Below are positions 29,622 through 38,166 of a DNA stretch of 64,000 bases, piece after piece (the stretch's first letter is position 1; every line of letters starts with the position of its first letter). The stretch covers positions 1,165,628 through 1,229,627 of the forward strand of contig NZ_MNAH01000001.1 of NCBI RefSeq assembly GCF_001976065.1, in the 5' to 3' direction. This stretch comes from Pseudomonas putida (GTDB lineage: Bacteria; Pseudomonadota; Gammaproteobacteria; Pseudomonadales; Pseudomonadaceae). The notes below the pieces were generated by a model. The model was given only the letters and a program-made list of their open reading frames with translations, was not told where the DNA came from and did no database searches. Made by a program: the position numbers and the translations under genes.

Positions 29622-31073
29622 TCAGGACACTATGTGATCAGCCGGTTTCAGGGTTCGGGTCAAACGGTGAAAGCTGAAACTGAACCCTGGAAACATGGCA
29701 ATCACATGACCGCTCTTGCTTTGATACCAACTGTGGCAGCCTCCGGACTTCCACACCGTACGCTGCATTTCTCTATGTATCATTTCAGTGTAGGTACGTT
29801 CTGCCTCGGGGCGTACTTCGATGCTGCGCAAACCGCATGCTTTTAACGTGCGAATGCAATCGAGGATGTAGTTCATCTGCGATTCGATGATGAACAGCGC
29901 CGAAGTATGGCCAATACCGGTGTTCGGCCCGGTGACGATAAACAGGTTGGGAAAGGCCGGCAGACTGGTGCCGAGGTAGGCCCTTGGGTACTGCACCCAG
30001 ATGTCTGAGAGGCGTATGCGGTTTTTACCGCTGACGGGGTAGGAAATGACCCCGTCGGTGGCGTCGTAACCGGTGGACCAGACGATCAGGTCCAGGTCGA
30101 TGTGCTGGCCGTCCTGCATGACGATGCCGGTTTCATCGATGGCGGCGATGCCCTGTTCGCGGCTGTGCAATGTCACGTTAGGGCGACCCAGCGCGGGGTA
30201 AAGGGTGCTCGACAGAATCACCCGTTTACAGCCGATGGTGTAGTCCGGTGTCAGTTTGCGCCGCAGTTCGGCGTCCGGCACCTGGCGCTTGAGGAAGCGC
30301 AGGGCTTGGTATTGCACCATTCGGATGGCCGGTTTCGAGTATTTGAAGGCAATCACCCGGGTTTCAAATTGCCAGTAGATCATCCAGCGCAGCAGCTTGT
30401 AGGCCGGCTTGATTCCCAGCAACCAACGCTGGAAACGGCCGAAGGTGCGGTCAGCCCGAGGCAGCACCCAATGCGGCGTGCGCTGGAATACATGCAGGTG
30501 CTCGACGTCCGGGGCGATTGCCGGAATCACCTGGGCAGCACTGGCGCCACTGCCGACGATGGCGACACGCTTGTGCCGGTAATCGTAGGAATGATCCCAA
30601 TTGTTGGTGTGAAAGGTTTTGCCTCCAAAACGCTCCTGCCCTTCGAAGTGCGGGACCACCGGTTGGCTCAAGGGCCCGGTGGCATTGATCAGGAATTGCG
30701 CATGAAAGGTGCCCTTGGCGGTGTGCACCGCCCAGTGTTTTTGCACGTCGTCCCACTCGACGCGCTCGACATTGGCCTGCAGTTCCACCTTCTCCAGCAG
30801 GCCGAAGTGCTCCACCACGTAACGGGTATAGCGGTGCAGTTCAGCCTGTTCGGCGAACATCTGTGTCCAGCGGTAGGGGGCGAACGACAGCGAATAGAGC
30901 GGCGAGGGCACGTCGACCGCGGCGCCCGGGTAGGTGTTCTGGCACCAGGTGCCGCCGAAGAAATCCCGCCGTTCCAGCAGGCGAAAGTCGGTGATGCCGG
31001 CCTTGAGCAAATTGACCGCCGCGCACTGGCCGCCGAAACCGCTGCCGATGATCAGCACTTGAAAGGTCTGCAT
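29622..31073 (-). CDS. Flavin-containing monooxygenase of Baeyer-Villiger type
   Basis: A 483-residue FAD- and NADPH-dependent monooxygenase. The FAD Rossmann motif is LIIGSGFGGQCAAVNL (about 6-21). The Baeyer-Villiger fingerprint FxGxxxHxxxWD is present as FGGKTFHTNNWD (about 155). The second nucleotide motif is VAIVGSGASAAQVIPAI. The C-terminal part includes DLIVWSTGYDATDG. It probably inserts oxygen next to a ketone or hydroxylates a lipophilic substrate. An ATG at 31091 is an alternative start. It is in one transcription unit with the hydrolase and divergent from the diguanylate cyclase gene. Confidence 0.86.
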   Translation of the reverse strand: MQTFQVLIIGSGFGGQCAAVNLLKAGITDFRLLERRDFFGGTWCQNTYPGAAVDVPSPLYSLSFAPYRWTQMFAEQAELHRYTRYVVEHFGLLEKVELQANVERVEWDDVQKHWAVHTAKGTFHAQFLINATGPLSQPVVPHFEGQERFGGKTFHTNNWDHSYDYRHKRVAIVGSGASAAQVIPAIAPDVEHLHVFQRTPHWVLPRADRTFGRFQRWLLGIKPAYKLLRWMIYWQFETRVIAFKYSKPAIRMVQYQALRFLKRQVPDAELRRKLTPDYTIGCKRVILSSTLYPALGRPNVTLHSREQGIAAIDETGIVMQDGQHIDLDLIVWSTGYDATDGVISYPVSGKNRIRLSDIWVQYPRAYLGTSLPAFPNLFIVTGPNTGIGHTSALFIIESQMNYILDCIRTLKACGLRSIEVRPEAERTYTEMIHREMQRTVWKSGGCHSWYQSKSGHVIAMFPGFSFSFHRLTRTLKPADHIVS

Positions 31074-31265
31074 GGGCCTCCTGTTCAACATCGAGAATCA
31101 ACCCTTACCTTCATGTATAGCCGTTTCTGCAGGCGTAACGATTTTGCTGGCGACGGGAGCTCGATCCGTCAGGCGGTGATGGCTATTTGATCTTGCCCTG
31201 TTAGACTTCGGGCACACTTGCAATCCCGGTGTGAACAGGTTTCGTTCTGTGGTGCAGAGGTCCCA

Positions 31266-32351
31266 ATGGGAAAGAAGGGAGGAAAAGGACTTTCACTGGC
31301 CAGGAGGCTCTACACATCGCGCGTCCTCGGCCTGGTGTTGGGGTTGATATGCGTGGGTGTGGCGATGTACCCGCTGGACCCGGCACCCTGGGTATGGGGG
31401 CTCATGCTGTTCAACGGCCTGCTTTGGCCGCACCTGGCCTACCTGTGGGCGCGGCGCGCCAAGGCCGCTTATCACGCCGAACACCGCAACCTGTTGATCG
31501 ACGCGTTCATGGGCGGCTTCTGGGTCGCCGCGATGCAATTCAATCCGCTGCCCAGTGCAACGACCATTTCCATGATGGCAATGAACAACGTGGCCATCGG
31601 CGGACTGCGCTTTCTACTGGCGGGTACGGTCGCGCAGGTCCTCGGGATCGGCGTCGGCTGGTTGATCTTCACGCCGCTGTTCATCCCTGAAACAACCCAA
31701 CTGCAGCTCTACGCCTGTTTGCCCCTGATGTGCTTTTACCCGCTGGCGCTGGGCTTGATCTGTTTTCGCCAGGCGCATACCCTCGGCCAGCAAAAGCGCG
31801 AGCTGTTGGCCCTGAGCCGTACCGACAGCCTGACCGGCCTGCTCAATCACGGCGCCTGGAAGGATCAGCTGGAAGTCGAGTTCCAGCGCTGCCAACGCCA
31901 GCATCATGGCGGGGCCATCGCGCTGATCGACATTGACCACTTCAAAAGCATCAATGACACCTACGGCCATGTGGCCGGTGACATCGTGCTGCGCCAATTG
32001 AGCAAGATGCTCAAGCAGAACCTGCGGGCCACCGACGTGGCCGGGCGTTATGGTGGCGACGAGTTCTGCGTGATCCTTCCCGACCTGCCCCTGGGCAGCG
32101 CCGCCGCGGCCATGGACGCCCTGCGTGACCGCTTCGCAACCTTGGGCTACGAACAGAATCCGGCCCTGAAAGTCAGCCTGAGCATCGGCCTGGCGGCCTT
32201 CAACGCCCGCCACAGCGATGCGACCCTGTGGCTCAACGACGCTGACCAGGCGCTGTACGAGGCCAAGACCACGGGGCGCAATCGGGTTATCTGCTGCAGC
32301 AATGACCGGCCTCATCGCCCATCTCTCGCGGCCGTACCCGATCAACTGTAG
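31266..32351 (+). CDS. Diguanylate cyclase with MASE2 sensor
   Basis: A 361-residue membrane enzyme making cyclic di-GMP. The N-terminal MASE2 domain (about 10-165) has several membrane helices (SRVLGLVLGLICVGVAMYP, NGLLWPHLAYLWARRAK). The GGDEF domain (about 180-345) has active-site GGDEF in GRYGGDEFCVILPD, metal Asp in IDIDHFKSINDTYGH and an inhibitory I-site RATD five residues before GGDEF, so product inhibition is expected. The architecture is like AdrA/DgcC of enterics. AGAGG precedes the ATG. The C-terminal residues and stop codon lie inside a REP duplication (see 32331-32441). Confidence 0.88.
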   Translation: MGKKGGKGLSLARRLYTSRVLGLVLGLICVGVAMYPLDPAPWVWGLMLFNGLLWPHLAYLWARRAKAAYHAEHRNLLIDAFMGGFWVAAMQFNPLPSATTISMMAMNNVAIGGLRFLLAGTVAQVLGIGVGWLIFTPLFIPETTQLQLYACLPLMCFYPLALGLICFRQAHTLGQQKRELLALSRTDSLTGLLNHGAWKDQLEVEFQRCQRQHHGGAIALIDIDHFKSINDTYGHVAGDIVLRQLSKMLKQNLRATDVAGRYGGDEFCVILPDLPLGSAAAAMDALRDRFATLGYEQNPALKVSLSIGLAAFNARHSDATLWLNDADQALYEAKTTGRNRVICCSNDRPHRPSLAAVPDQL

Positions 32352-32441
32352 GAGCTGGCTTGCCAGCGAAGACGGCCTGATAGCCAATCCATTTCCCACG
32401 GCCGTACCCGATCCGCTGTAGGAGCTGGCTTGCCAGCGAAG
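32331..32441. repeat. Tandem REP-containing repeat, two copies 70 bp apart
   Basis: A 41-bp segment beginning GCCGTACCCGATC and containing TGTAGGAGCTGGCTTGCCAG occurs at 32331-32371 and again at 32401-32441 with two mismatches early in the unit. The first copy encodes the last residues and stop codon of the diguanylate cyclase. Confidence 0.8.
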
Positions 32442-32972
32442 GCGACCTCACAGGCGACGAATATCTTTCCGGTGTACATATCCATTCCTGCGGTAACAGC
32501 CACCAATGGTTTCGCCCTTACGGCGAGTCACTTGGAAAAACGGAACGCCGGCCAGCCCCACGTAACCATGGGCTCTTGCCCCTGGTGTTCGGTGCCTCGC
32601 CTAGGCTCGGCAATCAAGATCAAAAGCCAGAGCCAGCTCAAAACCACTCGCTACTCACCCACGACGAGTTCCCACGTAAGAGCGTCGCAGCGATCAATAC
32701 ATGGCGCACAACTTTCCAAGACGTTTCCTACAACGTACCCTGTTGCCGCGTTTCGGCATCGACTCCTATAGTTCGGGTTCGCGGAAAACTCCGCGACCGA
32801 CCTTGGCCGGTCGGAATCTGAAACGTAACAGCGCTGCATGTTTATGGCGGCTGTGCGCGGGACATCTTCGGGTGTGCCGGTCTTTCAGGTACCGGTCGGC
32901 CAACCCGCACACGGCTGCCACCTTCATTTCGCTTGGCCGCGAATGGTGGTAGCTCAACCTGAAGTTACTCGT
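32442..32972. other. Intergenic region without a supported gene
   Basis: About 530 bp with low coding bias. Frames of 60-110 codons occur but have no ribosome sites or family resemblance. I see no tRNA-like or terminator structure here. It may contain debris of a repeated element, which a genome-wide self-comparison would reveal. Confidence 0.4.
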
Positions 32973-33275
32973 ATGTTTGACCAAGTCATGCCCCGTTACC
33001 TCCCCATCGACACCTACGACGCCGTTAACCCGGTGCTCTTCATCAATACCCACAAAGAACTCAGCGACATGGCGGCCTGCGCCATGCACCGTTTTACCGT
33101 AGTGCGCGACCTGGCGGACACCCTGTCCAGCCTCAATCTCAAAGATATTTCCGATTATGATCTGACGCGGGTGACCCGTGCCGTGCATCTGCTCATGCGC
33201 GAAGGTTGCGCCATGCTGGATGTGATTCAGGCGAGGGCGTTGCAGCGGGAGGAGGGGTTCAAGACTACGGTCTGA
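32973..33275 (+). CDS. Small protein of unknown function (DUF3077-like)
   Basis: A 100-residue soluble protein (LPIDTYDAVNPVLFINTHKE, MAACAMHRFTVVRDLADTL, VHLLMREGCAMLDVIQARAL), largely helical. The style is that of short Pseudomonas proteins annotated as DUF3077 or DUF6124, but I cannot assign it with certainty. The reading frame is open to 32838, where VPVFQVPVGQPAHGCHLHFA is DUF3077-like in a shifted context, so the true start may be further upstream or the gene may have lost its N-terminus. A strong hairpin follows the stop. Confidence 0.5.
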   Translation: MFDQVMPRYLPIDTYDAVNPVLFINTHKELSDMAACAMHRFTVVRDLADTLSSLNLKDISDYDLTRVTRAVHLLMREGCAMLDVIQARALQREEGFKTTV

Positions 33276-33292
33276 CGGAAAACGCAACGGCC

Positions 33293-33361
33293 AAAGATCG
33301 CAGCCTGCGGCAGCTACAGGATAGGGTGGTCCCGATGTAGCTGCCGCAGGCTGCGATCTTT
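33293..33361. terminator. REP-type bidirectional hairpin
   Basis: Arms AAAGATCGCAGCCTGCGGCA... (33293-33318) and the exact complement (33336-33361) form a 26-bp stem with a 17-base loop and T-rich ends, between two convergent genes. Confidence 0.8.
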
Positions 33362-33373
33362 CAGCGTCGGCGT

Positions 33374-34243
33374 TTACTCCTTAACGTGCATGAACTCTTC
33401 CGCCCAACGGATATATTCCTCCGGCTGGGTGTAGGTATGCGTCAGTTCGGTCGCGCTCAGGTCCGATGCCTGGGTGAATATCTGGCGTTGTTCGCGCAGG
33501 CTGTCGTACGTTGCCTTGATCGCGGCGAAGTAGGCGCCGTGGCCGTCGATGACGACGCGCACGCCCAGTTCGGCCAGGCGTTTGTCGTCACGCAACAACG
33601 GATTGCCGTAGGTCACCAGCATCAGTGGCACGCTCAGGTGCTCGGCGATTTGTTCGAGGTGGTCGAAATCCTTCACCCCAACCATGCAGATGCCGTCCGC
33701 ACCGGCGGCCTGGTATTGCTTGGTGCGGCTGATGATCTCTTGGACCGGCAGGATGCCTGCGTGGGTCCGGGCGATGATCGCCATTTCCTTGTCGCAGCGG
33801 GCTTCCAGTGCCGCGCGAATCTTGCCGACTCCTTCGGCGACCGTGATCAGGTCGGTGGACTTGCGGCCAAATTGGGCCGGCAGCAAGGTGTCTTCGATGG
33901 TCAGGGCGGCCACACCGGCTCGTTCCAGTTCGACGATGGTGCGCATGACGTTGAGCGCGTTGCCGTAGCCGTGGTCGGCGTCGGCGATCACCGGCAATTG
34001 GGCGACGCGGCCGATGCGAGTGGCCTGTTCGGCAAACTCGCTGAGGGTGATCAAGGCAAAGTCAGGGGCACCCAGTACTTGCAAGGACGCGACCGAGCCA
34101 CCGAGGATCCCCACTTCGAAACCCAGGTCCGCGGCGATGCGTGCCGACATCGGGTCGAACACCGACGCGGTGTGATAGCAGGTGTTTGACGCGAACAGTT
34201 GACGAAAATTGCGGCGCAAATCTTGATGAGAAAGCCTGGACAT
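33374..34243 (-). CDS. Oxaloacetate decarboxylase, PEP mutase/isocitrate lyase superfamily
   Basis: A 289-residue (beta/alpha)8 enzyme closely resembling P. aeruginosa PA4872, which decarboxylates oxaloacetate to pyruvate using Mg2+. Landmarks are [40 protein letters not shown], metal-binding region [34 protein letters not shown] and [13 protein letters not shown]. The active-site lid Cys of PEP mutases and lyases (KKCGH) is absent, as in PA4872. Length is normal. It appears to stand alone between the small protein gene and the AruG-like gene. Confidence 0.88.
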   Translation of the reverse strand: MSRLSHQDLRRNFRQLFASNTCYHTASVFDPMSARIAADLGFEVGILGGSVASLQVLGAPDFALITLSEFAEQATRIGRVAQLPVIADADHGYGNALNVMRTIVELERAGVAALTIEDTLLPAQFGRKSTDLITVAEGVGKIRAALEARCDKEMAIIARTHAGILPVQEIISRTKQYQAAGADGICMVGVKDFDHLEQIAEHLSVPLMLVTYGNPLLRDDKRLAELGVRVVIDGHGAYFAAIKATYDSLREQRQIFTQASDLSATELTHTYTQPEEYIRWAEEFMHVKE

Positions 34244-34392
34244 ATGAGTTCCACCAATGGAAATGGAAGGGCTTGAGCAAAAGTGTCAACGCCGAAGAAG
34301 TGAAAGGCTATCACGGGGGCAAGTCTTGAATGATGACGAATTTAGCGCTTTTACGGCCAAAGGCGTCGATCTTGAGGCGAGGCAGGGTTCGT

Positions 34393-35424
34393 TCAGGCGG
34401 TCACGGCATGCCACTGTCGATTGGGCAGCGGCACCGCACGCACCGAGTCGCCGGGTTGCAGCTGCAGGCGTTTGGCGGTGAGACGGTCCACCAGCAGGCT
34501 GTTGCCCGTCAGGCGCGCCGGGGCGGCGGTGATGCGACAGTTTTCCAGGCGGCGATTGTGGATCAGCCAGATCGGTGCCTGGTCGTCCGGGGTGTCGATG
34601 ACCAATGACAGATGTTGACTGTCGCGCACGGTTCGAATGGTCGAAAGCGGCGCTTCGATGACCGGGCCTGCGTCGAAGATGTCGATGTAGCCCTGATGAG
34701 AGAATCCTTCAGCCGTAAGGATTCTCAGTGCCGGCTCGGCATCGGGGTGCGGCTTGCCGATCACGGCCTGGGCCTGTTCGGTGAGCAGGCAGGCGTAGAG
34801 CGGTTGCCGTGGCATCAGCTCGGCGATGAACGCTTTGTTGCCCAGCCCCGACAAATGATCGGCATGACTGAAATCCATCTTGAAAAAGTGCCGGCCCACG
34901 CTGTCCCAGAACGGTGAGCAACCTTTTTCGTCGGCACTGCCGCGCAGCTCGGCGATCAGTTTCTCACCGAACAGGTGCGGGAACTCCGCCGCCAGCAACA
35001 AGCGACCCAGCGAGAGCAGGCGGCCGTTACTGCCCCGGCGTTGATCGGGACGCAGGAACAGCGAGCAGAGTTCCGATTGACCGGTCATTTCATTGTTGAG
35101 GAACAGGGTCGGGATTTGTCGCGAAATACCCAGGTTGGGTGAAGCATTGACCGTCAGCCCGACCCGATAGTTGTACCAGGGCTCGCGCAGGCCGATCGCT
35201 GCGCTGATGGCGCTGACGCCGAGCACTTGCTGGTCGTCGTCTTCAAGGACAAACAGGTAATCGGCATCGGCGCGTTCGACCTGTTCGGCAAAGGTTCTTT
35301 TGACCCAGCGCAAGCGGTGGGTCAGGCGCTCTTCATCGACCAGCGGTGTCAGGCCGCGACCGGCCAGGCGTGCCAGCGCCAGCAAGGCGGGCAGGTCGGT
35401 CACCTGGACCGGGCGCAGAATCAT
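34393..35424 (-). CDS. Arginine/ornithine N-succinyltransferase beta-subunit-like (AruG paralogue)
   Basis: A 343-residue AstA-family acyltransferase that resembles AruG: ILRPVQVTDLPALLALARLA, DADYLFVLEDDDQQVLGVSA, REPWYNYRVGLTVNASPNLG, SELCSLFLRPDQRRGSNGRL, CSPFWDSVGRHFFKMDFS and YIDIFDAGPVIEAP. In P. aeruginosa AruF and AruG form the heteromeric enzyme that succinylates arginine and ornithine. Here the pair is not beside aruC/D/B/E genes, so this may be a second copy with a related acceptor. The ATG at 35424 gives the family N-terminus. It is 55 bp after the AruF-like gene. Confidence 0.83.
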   Translation of the reverse strand: MILRPVQVTDLPALLALARLAGRGLTPLVDEERLTHRLRWVKRTFAEQVERADADYLFVLEDDDQQVLGVSAISAAIGLREPWYNYRVGLTVNASPNLGISRQIPTLFLNNEMTGQSELCSLFLRPDQRRGSNGRLLSLGRLLLAAEFPHLFGEKLIAELRGSADEKGCSPFWDSVGRHFFKMDFSHADHLSGLGNKAFIAELMPRQPLYACLLTEQAQAVIGKPHPDAEPALRILTAEGFSHQGYIDIFDAGPVIEAPLSTIRTVRDSQHLSLVIDTPDDQAPIWLIHNRRLENCRITAAPARLTGNSLLVDRLTAKRLQLQPGDSVRAVPLPNRQWHAVTA

Positions 35425-35479
35425 GCTGGCGCGCCTTGTGTGCGGCCGTTCGGGCGTTGTCGACACTGGCGTGTTCTGC

Positions 35480-36496
35480 TCACAGGGCGATCAGCCGGAT
35501 GCTGCTGCCTTCGGTGACCTGCAGCGCCTGGCACATCTCGCCGTCCAGCCCCAGCGGTTGACCTGCGCGGTAGTCGAGATCGGCGACGATGGCGCGAAAG
35601 TGCCCAAGCGAATCATTGCTGACCAGGTAGCGGCCGCGGGCATCGATGGACGAAACGGCCAACACCTGGGCGGTCTGGCTCTGCGCGATGGAACGAATGT
35701 CGCCGGTGCGTGCCTGCAGCGTCGGGCCGCCATCGAACAGGTCGACATAACCGTTGGTTTCGAATCCTTCGCGCTCAAGGATATCGAAAGCTTCCTGGCC
35801 GTCGGGGTGGATGCGCCCGATGCAGTCTTGCGCGGCCTGGGGCAGCATCGGCACGTAGATCGGGTATTGCGGCATCAGGTGGGCGAGGAACGTCCGGCTT
35901 TCCAGGCCGCAGAGCCGCTCGGCCTCAACGTAGGATAGGTCGAAGAAGTGCTTGCCCACAGCGTCCCAGAAGGGTGAGTGGCCGTTATCGGTGCTGTAGC
36001 CGACGATTTCGCTGATCACCGCGTCGGCAAAGCGTTGCGCATGGGCGGCAATGAACAGCAGGCGCGCACGCGACAACAATTCTGAGTGCGGCGTGCGCAC
36101 CCGCGCCGAATCGATATGGAAGCCGCGTAGCAAGGTGTGCCCGTTGAGGTCATGGCACAGCGACAGTGCAGGCACGCCGTGCTCGATGTTCAGCTCGCGC
36201 GAGGCACTGGTGAAAGGGCGGTTGCGCAGGCTGTAGAAAGGTTCGCTGAAACCGGCCGTGGCGACGATTTCCGAGCAGCCCAAAAGGCGCCGGTCTGCCT
36301 GGTCTTCCAGGACGAAAAAGTAATTCTGCGGGCCGGGACTCTCGACGTTCTGTTGCAGTGACATGCAGGCGTCGAGAATCCTGTCGCGCAAGCGTGCGCT
36401 GTCATCGGGTAAGGACGTGACGCCCACCAGGCTTTCGCGGGCCAATCGCTGCAACTGGGGCAGGTCGGTTAGTTGCACGGTGCGCAAGACCAGCAT
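35480..36496 (-). CDS. Arginine/ornithine N-succinyltransferase alpha-subunit-like (AruF paralogue)
   Basis: A 338-residue AstA-family protein. It has VLRTVQLTDLPQLQRLARES, VGVTSLPDDSARLRDRIL, NYFFVLEDQADRRLLGCSEI, FSEPFYSLRNRPFTSASREL, HVLSLCHDL-like ALSLCHDLNGHTLLRGFHID, HSPFWDAVGKHFFDLSYVEA and YVDLFDGGPTLQARTGDI. These match AruF in order and spacing. GGAG lies eight bases before the ATG. It is the first gene of a two-gene operon with the AruG-like gene. Whether it is the only copy in this genome cannot be told from the window. Confidence 0.83.
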   Translation of the reverse strand: MLVLRTVQLTDLPQLQRLARESLVGVTSLPDDSARLRDRILDACMSLQQNVESPGPQNYFFVLEDQADRRLLGCSEIVATAGFSEPFYSLRNRPFTSASRELNIEHGVPALSLCHDLNGHTLLRGFHIDSARVRTPHSELLSRARLLFIAAHAQRFADAVISEIVGYSTDNGHSPFWDAVGKHFFDLSYVEAERLCGLESRTFLAHLMPQYPIYVPMLPQAAQDCIGRIHPDGQEAFDILEREGFETNGYVDLFDGGPTLQARTGDIRSIAQSQTAQVLAVSSIDARGRYLVSNDSLGHFRAIVADLDYRAGQPLGLDGEMCQALQVTEGSSIRLIAL

Positions 36497-36784
36497 GGGT
36501 GCACTCCTGTATCAAAGGGCTCGGTGACCGGCCTTCGCATGAGGGCATCCCGGCTCCTGCTGGATGAGGTGTATCGTTAATCCGTTGAAAACAGTATTTC
36601 TATAAGGCGCACTACATGTCTAGTTAATTTTGACGGGACATTCCCCCGGTCGAGCAGGCAGGAAAAGGCTGTCAGCGGCAGATGAAGGGGATGTTGAATA
36701 ATCGTGTAGGGCACCGCCCTCGGAGCGCGATTGAATCGTTGAAATTTCACCCCCTGAGGATCTTTCTTACGGCACAATTGGGCA

Positions 36785-37411
36785 ATGACTGACGGTCAGG
36801 TGCCGATTTTCCTTTCTATCCATAGAGTGATTTTTTTCGTGCAGGCGACCCGTTTGACCCTGATCTGCCACGCTCGAACCCTTGCACAGAAACTGGCGCG
36901 CTTTCCTGCGGACGAACCCCTGGAGATGGACTGGCAAGCGGCGCGGGGTTCCCGAGGCGCTCGCTTCAAGGAGGCCTCGCGCGTGTTGTGCGGTCCGGAG
37001 TTGCGCACCCGACAGACTGCGGAGCTTTTCGGCAAGCGCCTGGAAATTGTCATGGCCCTGCGCGATTGCGACTTTGGCGATTGGCGTGGCGTACGAATCA
37101 ACGAGTTACAGAAAAACCAGCCCGATTCACTGCAGGCCTGGCTCGCCGACCCGCGCTCGGCGCCCCACGGCGGCGAGTCGGTGGCGCAACTCGGCGAGCG
37201 AGTCGCCGCCTGGATGAAAACCCTGGAAACGTTGCCCGGCCATGTGGTTGCCGTGACCCATCCATTCGTCATGCGTGGCGCATTGATGCAGGTACTGAAG
37301 GGGTCGGCATTCAACCTGATCGATGTCGAGCCGCTGTCGATGATAGAACTGCAGTTTCATGGTTGCTGGCGGCTGCGGCTGCCCGGCAGCGATAACGAGG
37401 GGATGTCATGA
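36785..37411 (+). CDS. Histidine phosphatase-like protein linked to cobF
   Basis: A 208-residue phosphoglycerate-mutase-fold protein. The usual RHG motif is replaced by CHA in LTLICHARTLAQ, so the first catalytic Arg is missing. Other features remain: LCGPELRTRQTAELF, RDCDFGDWRG, the acid GGESVAQLGERVAAW and the second His in VVAVTHPFVMRGAL. It is related to CobC-type alpha-ribazole phosphatases but is probably altered in activity. Its stop overlaps the cobF ATG (ATGA), indicating coupling. A GTG at 36839 giving MQATRLTLICHA is an attractive alternative start. Confidence 0.72.
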   Translation: MTDGQVPIFLSIHRVIFFVQATRLTLICHARTLAQKLARFPADEPLEMDWQAARGSRGARFKEASRVLCGPELRTRQTAELFGKRLEIVMALRDCDFGDWRGVRINELQKNQPDSLQAWLADPRSAPHGGESVAQLGERVAAWMKTLETLPGHVVAVTHPFVMRGALMQVLKGSAFNLIDVEPLSMIELQFHGCWRLRLPGSDNEGMS

Positions 37412-38166
37412 TGAAAAAACTATTGGTCATCGGCATCGGCGCCGGCAACCCCGACTACATTACCCTGCAGGCCGTGAAGGCGCTGAACCGGGTCGATGTG
37501 TTTTTCATCATGGACAAGGGCCAGGACAAGGACAAGCTGATTGACCTGCGCCGCGAACTCTGCGAACGCCACATCACCGATCCGCACTACCGCTTTGTCG
37601 AGGCCCAATGCCCGGAGCGCGAGCGCGGCGAGGTGGACTACAAGACCAGCGTCGATGCGTTGAACCTGGTCAAGCAGCAAACCTTCGAGCGCCTGATCAA
37701 CGAGGAACTGGCGCCCGACCAGTGCGGCGGTTTCCTGGTGTGGGGCGACCCGGCGTTGTATGACAGCACCATACGCATCCTGCAGGCGATCCTGGCTTCG
37801 GGCCGCTGTGCTTTCGAGTTCGAGGTGATTCCCGGCATCACCAGCGTCCAGGCGCTGGCCGCGCAGCACAAAGTGCCCCTCAATCAAATCGGCCGCTCGG
37901 TGGAGATCACCACCGGCCGGCGCCTGGCAGCGGGGCAGGTGGGCGATGCCGACAGTCTGGTGGTGATGCTCGATGCCCAGGATGCCTACCATCATGTGGC
38001 CGATCAGCAGACGCAGATCTACTGGGGCGCCTACCTGGGCACCCCGGATGAAATCCTCATCAGCGGCAAACTCGAGGACGTGGCGCAGCAGATCGAGCGG
38101 GTGCGCAAGGCGGCCCGGCAGGCCAATGGCTGGATCATGGACACTTATCTATTGCGCAAGCCCTGA
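37408..38166 (+). CDS. cobF: Precorrin-6A synthase (deacetylating)
   Basis: A 252-residue tetrapyrrole methylase. CobF adds the C-1 methyl to precorrin-5 with loss of acetate in aerobic cobalamin synthesis. The SAM-binding glycine-rich start is VIGIGAGNPDYITLQAVKAL, followed by VDVFFIMDKGQDKDKLIDLR, the FLVWGDPALYDSTIRI loop, EFEVIPGITSVQALAAQHKV and NQIGRSVEITTGRRL. The end ANGWIMDTYLLRKP is family-typical. GAGGGG precedes the first of two ATGs. It is convergent with the GlxA-type regulator, overlapping it by 18 bp. No other cob gene is in the window. Confidence 0.92.
   Translation: MMKKLLVIGIGAGNPDYITLQAVKALNRVDVFFIMDKGQDKDKLIDLRRELCERHITDPHYRFVEAQCPERERGEVDYKTSVDALNLVKQQTFERLINEELAPDQCGGFLVWGDPALYDSTIRILQAILASGRCAFEFEVIPGITSVQALAAQHKVPLNQIGRSVEITTGRRLAAGQVGDADSLVVMLDAQDAYHHVADQQTQIYWGAYLGTPDEILISGKLEDVAQQIERVRKAARQANGWIMDTYLLRKP

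Noticed and set aside
32430..32771. A 113-codon frame after the diguanylate cyclase
   Set aside because: Low coding bias, no ribosome site, no family resemblance; the region is full of repeat debris.
36497..36784. Possible cobalamin riboswitch before the cobF pair
   Set aside because: I looked for the B12-box core (GCCACTG) and the expected folded leader and did not see them.
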